64,000 bases of DNA, from NCBI GenBank assembly GCA_964647355.1, contig CAZYGK010000003.1, forward strand, positions 39,813 through 103,812, read 5' to 3'. The notes below the pieces were generated by a model. That model ran no database searches, had not been told where the DNA came from, and saw only the letters and a list, made by a program, of their open reading frames with translations. Positions 8,831 through 17,298 of the stretch are shown piece after piece. The stretch is from SZUA-430 sp964647355 (GTDB lineage: Bacteria; Pseudomonadota; Alphaproteobacteria; Micropepsales; Micropepsaceae). The translations under genes and the position numbers were made by a program. Position 1 is the first letter of the stretch. The number at the start of each line of letters is the position of its first letter.

Positions 8831-11227
8831 CTAAGTCGCGGCGCGAAGGTGCCGGATCGGGCGGCCCGGAGCAATGGCTTCTGCCGCGCGTACAATCGCA
8901 TTCGCGTCGATTCCGTAATGCCGGTACAACTCCGCAATTGAGCCCGTCTGCCCGAAATGCTCGACGCCAAGCGCCCGCACACGATGCCCGTGCACTGAGC
9001 CGAGCCACGCCAGTGTCGCAGGATGCCCGTCCAACACCGTCACCAATGCACAATCCGGCGGCAGCACGCCAAGGACACGCTCGACATGCGACCGCGCCGC
9101 CCCAAGGCCGTGTTCGCGAGCGCGCTGTGCCGCGGTCCAGCCCGCGTTGAGCCGATCTGCCGATGTGATGGCCAGCAGCCCGACGTCGCGCCGGTCCTCA
9201 GCCATCAACCCAACCGCTTCGATGGCCTCGGGCGCAACCGCACCCATATAGGCGACGACAACCTGTGCGTTCGCGCCGGGCCGCCGGAGCCAATAGGCCC
9301 CGTCGATGATCCCTTGCGCGACCTCGTCCGTCATCTGCCGCTTCGGCTGCTCGATCGGCCGCGTCGACAGACGCAAATATACGGAGCCGCCCGTTTGATC
9401 GCGCAGCCATGTGCGCTCATCCGCCTCCCCTTCGCCGTCGCGCTGTATGTAGTCCATCGCGAAGCGGAGCATCACCGCAAGCTCGTCCACATAGGCGGGT
9501 TCGAACGCACAAAGCCCGTCTTGGGCCATCCCGATCAGCGGCTGTGCGATCGACTGGTGCGCGCCCCCTTCCGGCGCCAGCGTGACGCCCGAAGGCGTCG
9601 CCACAATGATGAACCGCGCATCCTGATAGCAAGCATAGTTGAGCGCATCGAGCCCGCGCGCAATGAACGGATCGTAGAGCGTGCCGATCGGGATCAAGCG
9701 CTCGCCATCGATCGAATGCGACAGACCCAACGCAGACAGCAAGATGAACAGATTCATCTCTGCAATACCGAGCTCGATATGCTGCCCCTTCGGACCGAAC
9801 TCCCACGCGAAGGTCGAGGGAATACGCTCCTGCTTGAACGTATCGGCCAGCGCCTCGCGCGCAAACAATCCGCGCCGGTTTACCCATCCGCCCAAGTTCG
9901 TCGACACCGTCACGTCCGGCGAACACGTCACGACCCGCTGAGCAAGCTCGCTTCTGGTGCGTCCAAGCTCGTTCAAAAGGTTGCCGAAGCCCGCCTGGGT
10001 CGACTGCTCGCCCGCCGGCGGAAACGAGAGCGCCGCCGGGACCTCCATGCGAGGCGCGTCGAAGCGGCGCCTGCCCGCTTGCGCGAACGGCACATTCGAG
10101 AGGAAAGAACTCAAGGCCGCCTCTGACGTTCGAAGACCCTCGAAGCGATCCCATTCATGCCCCTCCCGCACATTCATAACCTTGCGAAAGGTCTCCATCT
10201 GCGCCGGCGTCATCAGCCCCGCATGATTGTCCTTATGCCCCTGCAGCGGCAGACCGTACCCTTTGATCGTATAGGCGATGAAACACGTCGGCCGGTCGTG
10301 ATCAACGGCCGCAAACGCGTCGAGCAGATGCGGTAGATCGTGCCCGCCCAAATTCGTCATCAGCGCCGCAAGTTCTGTATCGTTGCGCGCTTCGATCAGC
10401 TTCGTGACCGCGCCCTGATCGCCGATGTCGTCGAGCAGCCGCTTCCGCCACACCGCACCGCCTTGGTAGGTCAAGGCCGAATAGAGCTGGTTCGGGCATG
10501 CATCGATCCAATCGCGCAAGCGCGCCCCGCCCGGCTCCTTGAACGCAGCCTCAAGCAACGACCCGTACTTCAGAATGACGACGTCCCAGCCGAAATTGCG
10601 AAACATCGCCTCGAACCGCGACCAAAGCCCCTCGCGCACAACCGCATCCAAGCTCTGCCGGTTGTAATCGACGATCCACCAGGTGTTCCGCACACCATGC
10701 TTCCACCCTTCGAGAAGCGCCTCGAAGATGTTGCCTTCGTCCATCTCGGCGTCACCGACCAGTGCGATCATTCGCCCTTCTGGCTTGTCCTTCGCCCAGC
10801 CGTGCGCGCGCACATAGTCCTGCACCAGCGACGAGAACAGCGTCTGCGCCACCCCAAGCCCGACCGAGCCGGTCGAGAAGTCCACGTCGTCGGCGTCCTT
10901 GGTCCGCGACGGATAGCTCTGCGCGCCTTTGTACCCGCGAAAGTTCTTGAGCTTGTCGACCGTCTGCAAGCCCAGCAGATACTGGATCGCATGAAAGTTC
11001 GGGCTCGCATGCGGCTTAACCGCAACCCGGTCTTCGGGCCGAAGCACGCCGAAATAGAGCGCGGTCATGATGGTCGCGAGCGACGCCGACGATGCCTGGT
11101 GCCCGCCAACCTTCAACCCGTCGCCATGATCCCGCAGATGGTTCGCGTTGTGGATCGTCCAACTGGCCAGCCAAAGCACCTTTCGCTCAAGCTCGGCCAG
11201 GATTCTCAGCAACTCCGCACGCGCCAT
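8831..11227 (-). CDS. Transketolase-like enzyme (pyruvate dehydrogenase E1/AceE-like)
   Basis: The 798-residue protein has the three-part layout of homodimeric thiamine-diphosphate enzymes. The ThDP/Mg segment GDAEMDEGNIFEALLEGWKHG (about 145-165) replaces the usual GDG-N30-N signature, as in AceE-type E1 proteins; a transketolase pyrimidine-binding domain follows (FGPKGQHIELGIAEMNLF). Whether it works as a pyruvate dehydrogenase E1 or on another 2-oxo acid or ketose is not clear, since no E2/E3 gene is nearby. The ATG at 11227 was chosen because a longer GTG start at 11323 would leave only 14 bases to the divergent LysR gene. LysR control is likely. Confidence 0.8.
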   Translation of the reverse strand: MARAELLRILAELERKVLWLASWTIHNANHLRDHGDGLKVGGHQASSASLATIMTALYFGVLRPEDRVAVKPHASPNFHAIQYLLGLQTVDKLKNFRGYKGAQSYPSRTKDADDVDFSTGSVGLGVAQTLFSSLVQDYVRAHGWAKDKPEGRMIALVGDAEMDEGNIFEALLEGWKHGVRNTWWIVDYNRQSLDAVVREGLWSRFEAMFRNFGWDVVILKYGSLLEAAFKEPGGARLRDWIDACPNQLYSALTYQGGAVWRKRLLDDIGDQGAVTKLIEARNDTELAALMTNLGGHDLPHLLDAFAAVDHDRPTCFIAYTIKGYGLPLQGHKDNHAGLMTPAQMETFRKVMNVREGHEWDRFEGLRTSEAALSSFLSNVPFAQAGRRRFDAPRMEVPAALSFPPAGEQSTQAGFGNLLNELGRTRSELAQRVVTCSPDVTVSTNLGGWVNRRGLFAREALADTFKQERIPSTFAWEFGPKGQHIELGIAEMNLFILLSALGLSHSIDGERLIPIGTLYDPFIARGLDALNYACYQDARFIIVATPSGVTLAPEGGAHQSIAQPLIGMAQDGLCAFEPAYVDELAVMLRFAMDYIQRDGEGEADERTWLRDQTGGSVYLRLSTRPIEQPKRQMTDEVAQGIIDGAYWLRRPGANAQVVVAYMGAVAPEAIEAVGLMAEDRRDVGLLAITSADRLNAGWTAAQRAREHGLGAARSHVERVLGVLPPDCALVTVLDGHPATLAWLGSVHGHRVRALGVEHFGQTGSIAELYRHYGIDANAIVRAAEAIAPGRPIRHLRAAT

Positions 11228-11237
11228 TGCCACCACA

Positions 11238-11272
11238 TTCGGTAGGATTTCGCCCAACGGTAGGACACCGAA
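11238..11272. promoter_or_regulatory. Putative LysR-type binding site between divergent genes
   Basis: The 110-base gap between the transketolase-like gene and its divergent LysR gene holds the octamer CGGTAGGA twice in direct orientation (11240-11247 and 11258-11265). The pair is framed by an inverted repeat TTCGGT (11238-11243) / ACCGAA (11267-11272). Position and symmetry fit a regulator site; no protection data exist. Confidence 0.45.
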
Positions 11273-11337
11273 GCCGGCAATACCAGGCAACAAAAGGGCC
11301 TGGATCGGCCCCCCGGACGGCACTAATATGACAGCCC

Positions 11338-12222
11338 ATGGAAATGCACCAAGTCCGCTACTTCCTCGCCGTGTGCCGCACGCTGAACTTCACCAAGGCG
11401 GCAGAGGATTGCAACGTCGCCCAGCCGTCGCTGACCCGGGCGATCCAGAAGCTTGAGGAGGAATTCGGCGGCCTCTTGTTCCATCGCGAGCGGGCCAACA
11501 CGCACTTGACCGACTTGGGCCGTGCGATGCTCCCGCACCTTGAGCGAACCTATGAAGCCGCTCAATCCGCCAAACAGCTCGCGACGTCGTACAAGAAAGG
11601 CGATGTCGTTCACCTGCGCCTCGGCATATCGGCCACCGTACCCACCGCGGCCGTGACGAATGTCTTGGGCGGCGTACGCCAGGCAATCCCCACGTTCGAG
11701 CTTACGCTCGACGGCGGCGCCGATGTGAGATTGCTCGAAGAGGCGGTCGCCGGCGATCTCGATCTGATCGTGGTGGGCGACGACCACGACCTGCCGGAAC
11801 GCGTCCGCGCTTGGTCGCTGCATCGCGAGCCTTTGGTCGCGGTCATGCCCAAGAGCCACAAACTCGCGTCACAGAAATCGGTCGCGATCACCGATCTGAA
11901 TGACGTCGAGTTCATCCAACTCTCGAACTGCCCAATTGCCGAGCGCATTCGCCAGGTGTGCGCGAGCGCAGGTGTGACACCGAAGTTCACCACGCGCGCG
12001 GCGAACTGCGACCAGGTAATCTCGCTAGTCCGCGAGGGCCTTGGGATCGCGACCCTACCCGCCAGCATGGCCGTCGGCACCGATCTGGTGACCAAGGCAA
12101 TCGAAGGCCTGAACATCGAGCGTTCGATCACGCTGGGGACCGTCGCCGGCCGCCGCTTCTCGCCCGCCAGCGACGCCTTCGTAAAACTTGCGCGATCACG
12201 CGATTGGAGCAAAGTAGACTGA
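11338..12222 (+). CDS. LysR-family transcriptional regulator
   Basis: The 294-residue protein has the N-terminal winged helix-turn-helix of LysR regulators (RYFLAVCRTLNFTKAAEDCN, then AQPSLTRAIQKLEEEFG) and a periplasmic-binding-fold effector domain. It is divergent from the transketolase-like gene and probably controls it from the shared 110-base gap. A second ATG two codons on is an equally good start, as neither has a strong Shine-Dalgarno. The effector is unknown. Confidence 0.92.
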   Translation: MEMHQVRYFLAVCRTLNFTKAAEDCNVAQPSLTRAIQKLEEEFGGLLFHRERANTHLTDLGRAMLPHLERTYEAAQSAKQLATSYKKGDVVHLRLGISATVPTAAVTNVLGGVRQAIPTFELTLDGGADVRLLEEAVAGDLDLIVVGDDHDLPERVRAWSLHREPLVAVMPKSHKLASQKSVAITDLNDVEFIQLSNCPIAERIRQVCASAGVTPKFTTRAANCDQVISLVREGLGIATLPASMAVGTDLVTKAIEGLNIERSITLGTVAGRRFSPASDAFVKLARSRDWSKVD

Positions 12223-12445
12223 CCGAGCCTTTGCACGCGCTACCGTTTGCGGCGCTCGCACGCGCACGTAGTTGGCACATTATGGATTCATCCCTGCCAC
12301 CCGCTCCCATGCGACCCGAAGGAAGTACTCCCTCTAGCTATACGGATTAGATGAACCCTCGCTTGAGACCCTTAGCGGTGAGGGCAATGATTCGCTGGCA
12401 AGCCTGCGCGATGGGCGCGGGACCCGAAACCTCCACGGGGACAAC

Positions 12446-13201
12446 ATGCGAATGACGACGAAGATCGGCGCGGCCGCCATTTCGATTGCGGCAGCCCTTA
12501 CACCCGCGACGGCCGGACAAAAGGCATCGGCTGAACTCAACGCAGCGGCAAGCACGTGTTTTGGCAAAACGCCAGCGAGCTGGCCCAACCTGATCCTGGC
12601 CTGCGACAAGGTCATCAAGGCCAACGTTAATCCGGCGACCAAAGCGGCTGCCCACTACAATCGCGGCTCGGCGTACATGCGCATTGGCGGCGGTGCGAAT
12701 GCACTTGCGGACTTCACACAGGCGCTCAAGCTGAAACCCGACTTTGCGCGCGCACTGCAAGCTCGCGGCGGCATTTACGTCGGGCAAGGCAAGTTCGACC
12801 TCGCGATCGCGGATCTTGACAAGGCGATCACGATCGATCCGAAATCCTCGGCCGCCTTCAACAACCGCGGCATGGCCTATATGGGCAAGAAGCAGAACGC
12901 GAAGGCGATTGCCGACTTCACCAAGGCGATCGAACTCGACCCCAAAGACCCGACGTCCTACGCCACACGCGGTACGGCGCACCTCACGGCAGGCGACAAG
13001 ACCAAGGCGCTGGCGGATCTGAACCAAGCCATCCAGATGGACTCCAAGCAGCTCGTCGCCCTGTTCAATCGCGGCCAGCTACACCTGGCCAACGGCAACA
13101 AAGTGGATGCGAAGACCGACTTCCAGGCCGTTCTGGCCATTGCACCTGATCACAAAGAAGCCAAAGCAAAGCTTGACGCACTCAAAAAGGCGGGGGGCTA
13201 G
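12446..13201 (+). CDS. Exported TPR-repeat protein
   Basis: The 251-residue product has a signal peptide (IGAAAISIAAALTPATA) and about five tetratricopeptide repeats (AAHYNRGSAYMRIG, ALQARGGIYVGQGKFD, AFNNRGMAYMGKKQN, SYATRGTAHLTAGDK, ALFNRGQLHLANGNK). A Cys pair (TCFGK ... LACDKVI) lies before the repeats, in a motif shared with the next gene, and may form a disulphide. It likely acts as a periplasmic protein-protein adaptor; the partner is unknown. The second TPR gene follows after four bases. Confidence 0.85.
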   Translation: MRMTTKIGAAAISIAAALTPATAGQKASAELNAAASTCFGKTPASWPNLILACDKVIKANVNPATKAAAHYNRGSAYMRIGGGANALADFTQALKLKPDFARALQARGGIYVGQGKFDLAIADLDKAITIDPKSSAAFNNRGMAYMGKKQNAKAIADFTKAIELDPKDPTSYATRGTAHLTAGDKTKALADLNQAIQMDSKQLVALFNRGQLHLANGNKVDAKTDFQAVLAIAPDHKEAKAKLDALKKAGG

Positions 13202-13205
13202 CAGA

Positions 13206-13856
13206 ATGAGATACGCCATTGCAGGCGCCAGCGTTCTACTGCTGGCAGTATCGTTGATGCCGGCGGTCGCGGCTCCAAAGTCGAAGGCATCGGGCACCAC
13301 ACTCACGCAAAAAGACCTGCGTGATTGCATGGGCGTCGACGGGTCGACGCACGACGTGCAGATTGTGGCATGCACCAAGATCATAAAATCCGGAAAGGTC
13401 AAACCCCCGCACCACGCCGACTACTACGCGACCCGCGGCAGCGCTTACTTCGCCAAGGGTGAACATGATAAAGCGCTGGCGGACTTCAACACCGCCATCG
13501 GTGTGCGCAACGCTTCGGAGTTCCGCTTTCAGCGTAGCCTTGTCCATATGTCGCGTAAGAGCTTCGACAACGCCAAGGCCGACCTCGCCGAGGTCATCAA
13601 GCAAAAGCCGCAGTTCGCGCCTGCCTACTTCATGCAGGGTCTAATCGCCTATACGTCCGCCGACTATCAAGACGCGCTGAACCACTTCGACAGCGCCATT
13701 CAACGACGTCCCACATATTTCCAAGCGATCTACGCGCGCGGCATCACAAAGAAGAAACTCGGCGACGACAACGGCTCAAGGAAGGACGTGTCTGAGGCCT
13801 TAGGCATGAGCCCGAAGATCGACAAAGAGATGGAGAAGCTTGGCTTCACGCTATGA
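13206..13856 (+). CDS. Exported TPR-repeat protein, partner of upstream gene
   Basis: The 216-residue product has a signal peptide (AIAGASVLLLAVSLMPAVAA), the same Cys-pair motif as its neighbour (RDCMGV ... VACTKII) and three to four TPR units (YYATRGSAYFAKGEHD, FRFQRSLVHMSRKSFD, AYFMQGLIAYTSADYQ, AIYARGITKKKLGDD). It starts four bases after the preceding stop with a G-rich ribosome site inside that gene's end, so the two are one operon. Its 3' end faces the HfaB-type operon on the other strand. Confidence 0.83.
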   Translation: MRYAIAGASVLLLAVSLMPAVAAPKSKASGTTLTQKDLRDCMGVDGSTHDVQIVACTKIIKSGKVKPPHHADYYATRGSAYFAKGEHDKALADFNTAIGVRNASEFRFQRSLVHMSRKSFDNAKADLAEVIKQKPQFAPAYFMQGLIAYTSADYQDALNHFDSAIQRRPTYFQAIYARGITKKKLGDDNGSRKDVSEALGMSPKIDKEMEKLGFTL

Positions 13857-13885
13857 TCGAGCCTGGCGCAGCGCGTTAGCGTTGG

Positions 13886-13922
13886 CCGAAAAAGGAAGCC
13901 GCCGCATCCAGGTGCGGCGGCT
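13886..13922 (-). terminator. Intrinsic terminator of the HfaB-type operon
   Basis: A perfect 10-bp stem AGCCGCCGCA (13897-13906) / TGCGGCGGCT (13913-13922) with a 6-base loop is followed, reading the minus strand, by TTCCTTTTT. It lies between two convergent genes and should end the minus-strand operon; the stem may also help stop the TPR transcript. Confidence 0.7.
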
Positions 13923-13954
13923 ATGCCTCTCTCCCCAGCACTCAAAGACCGAAG

Positions 13955-14416
13955 CTAGTTCCCGCGGCCAGCCAGGACGGCTGCAACTTCATCGATGCTG
14001 CCCTTGCTACCGCCGCTGTGCGTGTTGTTCGAAGTGCTCGAGCTGGACGTCGAACCCGATGTTGAAGTCTGATCGCCGTCCGAATCCTGATCCACATTCA
14101 CGACGGATCCAGTCGAGTCGCTGATGATGATGCAGCTGCTGTTGGCCGTAGCCGACGCAGCGCTACCGGTTCCACCCGTGCCGCCGCCGCCGTTGTTGCC
14201 GCCGCAGACGATGGTCGTACCCGACCCGCCGCCAGCACCGCCCGTACCGTTGCCGTCTTCGACGTTCTTAATCACCACGGCCATGCTGGCCCGGTTCACG
14301 GGCGTAAAGTTCCATGGCTCTTTCCCGCCTAGCGGATCGGCTTGCGCGGCCGTCGATCCGAACAGGGCGATAGCCGAACCGCAGAGCAACGCAGAATACC
14401 CAATCTTCCTTGTCAC
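13955..14416 (-). CDS. Small secreted Gly/Ser-rich protein (holdfast/fibre-associated?)
   Basis: The 153-residue product has a signal peptide (ALLCGSAIALFGSTAAQA), a short ordered segment (PWNFTPVNRASMAVVIKNVE) and a low-complexity C-terminal half rich in Gly, Ser, Thr and Asn, with two Cys. The start is GTG at 14416, seven bases after GGAG; the longer upstream frame adds residues with no signal-peptide logic. As third gene after the HfaB-type exporter and the repeat protein it is a likely secreted substrate or accessory. HfaA-like is a guess from position and size only. Confidence 0.6.
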   Translation of the reverse strand: MTRKIGYSALLCGSAIALFGSTAAQADPLGGKEPWNFTPVNRASMAVVIKNVEDGNGTGGAGGGSGTTIVCGGNNGGGGTGGTGSAASATANSSCIIISDSTGSVVNVDQDSDGDQTSTSGSTSSSSTSNNTHSGGSKGSIDEVAAVLAGRGN

Positions 14417-14498
14417 GGCACCACTCCATGAATTCTGGTTGATCAATCGGCGGGGAACGAGAGCCGCCCCCCGCCGCATTCTTCAGATCAAGCGATCT

Positions 14499-15443
14499 TT
14501 ACTCGACAGGCACCGGGCCGACATTGATCGACACGTTGTTGCCAACCGCGGTCGCAACGGAGCTGACCAACGCGCGATCGATCTCGCCGAGGCTGTTGTA
14601 GTTGTCGACAATAACGCCATGAACTTCCGACACCGCAGACACGTTGGCGTACGCGAACTGAGTGATGTCCGCGATGACCACGTGGTTGCTCAGACGATCG
14701 TAGCAACCCGTGTTGCAGCCCGTGCCGCCGTCAACATTCGACTCCAGTCTGACGGAGAGGTTGTTGGCAACCGCTGTCGCAGCGCTGTCGACCGACGCGT
14801 TGGCGATGTAGCCGACCTGCGACGTCGCACTGATATCCGCCGGCGTCAGGAAGCCGATGGCAGCGCCCAGCGTGAAGAGAGCCGCCAGGTCGGTGTGCAG
14901 GTTACCGCAATCGTTGCAGTTGTCACCATAGCCGCCGCCCATACGGGCGTCGACCGCACCAGCCAACGACTCATAGTCCCAACGATCGTCATTGTACCGA
15001 GTGTTCGCCACGAACTGACCGTCGTGGAGGAACACAGGCACGTCCGACGTGATCGATTGGTTGTTGCCAACCGCAGTCGCCGTGCTCACCACTTCCGGAA
15101 GCTCCAACGTCGCGTCGAACGAGTCGTGCACGAAGTAGCCGCCGTAGCAGTAGCAGTAGACCTGTTGCCAATGACCACCGACATCCGGTTGAATATTGGC
15201 GACACCGTAGACACTCGATTCGGCATTGACGTTGCCGAGGAAGATTTGAAGCTTCTCGACTTCGACGAGGCCGGTCGACTCGACGTCAACGTCGATGTAG
15301 ACGTCGATGTCTACCTTTTCGTTGACGTCCTTCTTCCATGACCAGTTCACATTGTCGAACGCCATGGCAGGAGATGCCATCGCGCCGACAGCGAGAACGC
15401 CCAAGCTTGCCGCAAGGATCCTCGCACTCTTTAGGGTCTTCAT
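14499..15443 (-). CDS. Secreted three-fold repeat protein (HfaD-like candidate adhesin)
   Basis: The 314-residue product has a signal peptide (LAASLGVLAVGAMASPAMA). The mature part contains three copies of a two-part unit: motif A of the form VxAxSxVxGxxxN at about 71-84, 203-216 and 267-280, each followed by motif B of the form SxATAVxNNxS at about 119-132, 219-232 and 294-307. Cysteines cluster between the units (YCYCYGG, NCNDCGN, GCNTGCYD). Its ATG overlaps the exporter's stop (ATGA), so it is translationally coupled to it. Alternating small/hydrophobic repeats suggest a beta-rich surface fibre or anchor. The HfaD assignment rests on gene order, not on a recognised domain. Confidence 0.7.
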   Translation of the reverse strand: MKTLKSARILAASLGVLAVGAMASPAMAFDNVNWSWKKDVNEKVDIDVYIDVDVESTGLVEVEKLQIFLGNVNAESSVYGVANIQPDVGGHWQQVYCYCYGGYFVHDSFDATLELPEVVSTATAVGNNQSITSDVPVFLHDGQFVANTRYNDDRWDYESLAGAVDARMGGGYGDNCNDCGNLHTDLAALFTLGAAIGFLTPADISATSQVGYIANASVDSAATAVANNLSVRLESNVDGGTGCNTGCYDRLSNHVVIADITQFAYANVSAVSEVHGVIVDNYNSLGEIDRALVSSVATAVGNNVSINVGPVPVE

Positions 15444-16291
15444 TTAGTGGTCTCCCCATTAGGTTTAAGCTGCTCTAGATAAGACGACATGTGGTCGTTC
15501 TCTACGAGGGCGCAGCTCGGATCCCTCGGTAGCCGGAGGAAGTCGGTCATGATCTGGTACGTGGCCATCTCGGCGACGGTGCGCACGCCGAGCTGAAGCG
15601 GCTCGTTGCGCACATGCCCCGCCTCGAGTTCGACCAGCGTCGTATCCCAGAAGCGGAAAATGTCGGCCTCGACCTCGTAGCCATAGATCTGCTTTTGCAG
15701 CGACGAAACGTAAGACACCGCGAAATTCTTCGAATTGATCACCCGAAGATCGAGCGCCACGTTCACGACCGCCATGCGCGCACCGGCACCGACACCGGCG
15801 ACACGCAACCCCACACCCCCCGTCACGATATTGTAGTTAAGCTCGGTCAACGCGCCGACGATGATGAAGTCTGTCGCCGGCAGCTTCCCAAATGCTTCGG
15901 CCGGACGGCTAAGCCGGTTCTGTTCGGCCAGCTTCACCTCGGCAAGCGGAATGCGCAGGTCGTACCGCTCGACCAAGTGCGCCTTACCTGTCTTGTAGAG
16001 CGCGCTCATGACCATCTCTGCCGCGCCTTGGGTCAGATTGTTGCCCGCCTTGTCGTAGTAGGACACCTGCCCCGTCTTGTCGGCGATTTCCCCGACGGCG
16101 AAGACCGGTAGATTGCTCGCGGCCACGCTTTTCAGCTTGCGGAGACATTGGCTGTAGGGCGTGTCGTTCGACGTCACCGGATAGACCATCAGCGGCTTCA
16201 CGCCGGTCGCGTCGCCTGGTGCCAGACCGGCACACGATGTCAGCGCTGTAGAGATAAGAAGTCCGAATCCCAGTGCCTTGAGGCTCTTCAT
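15440..16291 (-). CDS. hfaB: CsgG/HfaB-family lipoprotein secretion channel
   Basis: The 283-residue lipoprotein (lipobox LTSC, Cys20) has the CsgG/HfaB core: FAVGEIADKTGQVSYYDK, MVMSALYKTGKAHLVERYDL, DFIIVGALTELNYNI and VNVALDLRVINSKNF. CsgG-type proteins form an oligomeric outer-membrane pore that exports curli or, in Caulobacter-type bacteria, holdfast anchor proteins. The ATG at 16291 gives the lipobox and has a GGGGTGG ribosome site. Two secreted proteins follow in the same operon and are its likely cargo. Confidence 0.82.
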   Translation of the reverse strand: MKSLKALGFGLLISTALTSCAGLAPGDATGVKPLMVYPVTSNDTPYSQCLRKLKSVAASNLPVFAVGEIADKTGQVSYYDKAGNNLTQGAAEMVMSALYKTGKAHLVERYDLRIPLAEVKLAEQNRLSRPAEAFGKLPATDFIIVGALTELNYNIVTGGVGLRVAGVGAGARMAVVNVALDLRVINSKNFAVSYVSSLQKQIYGYEVEADIFRFWDTTLVELEAGHVRNEPLQLGVRTVAEMATYQIMTDFLRLPRDPSCALVENDHMSSYLEQLKPNGETTK

Positions 16292-16714
16292 CGCTGCCAC
16301 CCCAGTTCGCGCGCCGGAGAGGGTTCATCGCTGGGCGCGCCTTGTTGGCGAGACGTTACTTGGAGTTCATATCGATCCGCACTGGAGACAATGGCTTAGC
16401 GATTCGCGTCATACGAATTACACCCGCTGGCCCACTATCCTGTCGAAACACACAGCAGGTCGAAATCACTGCCTTTCGTCGTACTCCTATCGCTCCCGCC
16501 TGCGAAACACGCTCATCTATCCGATGACGCAACAGGCACCCGGATGCGCGGCAAAGTGCGACGGCACAGCCGATCTTTCCGGCTGGGACCGTTCGGATGG
16601 GTCATCCCCTACTTTGGTGGTACACGCGAATGCTCGCTTCACGTGCCTGCGCGAGTCTGCGATGCTCTCAGCGCGAGTCGCGGTTCAGCGACACTCATGT
16701 GTTTCGAGGACACC
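16292..16714. other. 423-bp divergent promoter region
   Basis: It separates the HfaB-type operon (leftward) from an exported orphan (rightward). No gene is supported. Promoters for both directions should lie here, but no element could be named with confidence. Confidence 0.5.
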
Positions 16715-17284
16715 ATGAAAACAACACGCACCTTAGCGACGGCCGTCACAATCGCAACGCTGACAATCGGCGCAGCACCCACGGCAATCGCCGGCGATCA
16801 GTATGCCTTCCCGAGCGCCAGCGGTGTCCAGCTCGCGATAACACCGGCGCCATACTTTGCGCCGTCCTCATCAAACATTGGAATAGGGGTAGGTTCCGCG
16901 AAGCTGGAATACGGTCACAATTCGTTCGGAAGGTACCAGCCTCCGCTTCCACCGCCCGGCTATGCCTTCGGGCCGCAAGCGCCATTCGCCGATCGCCTCA
17001 TGAGCCATGCGCTGATGGTTTCACCGTACGCGAACTATGCTGCGGACTACTCAAGGCTGTTCGCACCCAATCATGCACTCAATGCCTGGACGGATAGGGT
17101 CTTTGGCATCGTCACCGGCGGGTACGGAGCTGTAGATGGCTGGACTGCTGCCGCTTACGGCTTGCCACGCGCAGCCGGGCCGCGCCGCCGCAACGAGTCC
17201 GCGCCCGACCTATCGCCAATGCCGAAGTTCCGCGCTCACCCCGAGTTGCAGGTGAGCCCAACTTTCGATCGTCAAGTAAACTGA
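16715..17284 (+). CDS. Exported protein, unknown function
   Basis: The 189-residue product has a signal peptide (ATAVTIATLTIGAAPTAIA) and a mature part rich in Tyr, Pro, Ala and Gly (YQPPLPPPGYAFGPQ, SPYANYAADYSRLF). No domain is recognised. It sits divergent from the HfaB-type operon and convergent with a response regulator, so it may belong to the same surface function; this is inference from position. The ATG at 16715 is chosen because it directly opens the signal peptide and is preceded by CGAGGA. Confidence 0.65.
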   Translation: MKTTRTLATAVTIATLTIGAAPTAIAGDQYAFPSASGVQLAITPAPYFAPSSSNIGIGVGSAKLEYGHNSFGRYQPPLPPPGYAFGPQAPFADRLMSHALMVSPYANYAADYSRLFAPNHALNAWTDRVFGIVTGGYGAVDGWTAAAYGLPRAAGPRRRNESAPDLSPMPKFRAHPELQVSPTFDRQVN

Positions 17285-17298
17285 TGCGCGCAGAGTAA

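Noticed and set aside
12270..12295. TTGGCACATTATGG resembling a sigma-54 -24/-12 promoter before the TPR genes
   Set aside because: The -12 GC element is missing at the right spacing.
14124..15341. 405-codon plus-strand frame opposite the secreted repeat protein
   Set aside because: The minus strand gives signal peptides and repeats and is coupled to the HfaB-type gene; the plus frame has a Pro-rich, low-complexity start only.
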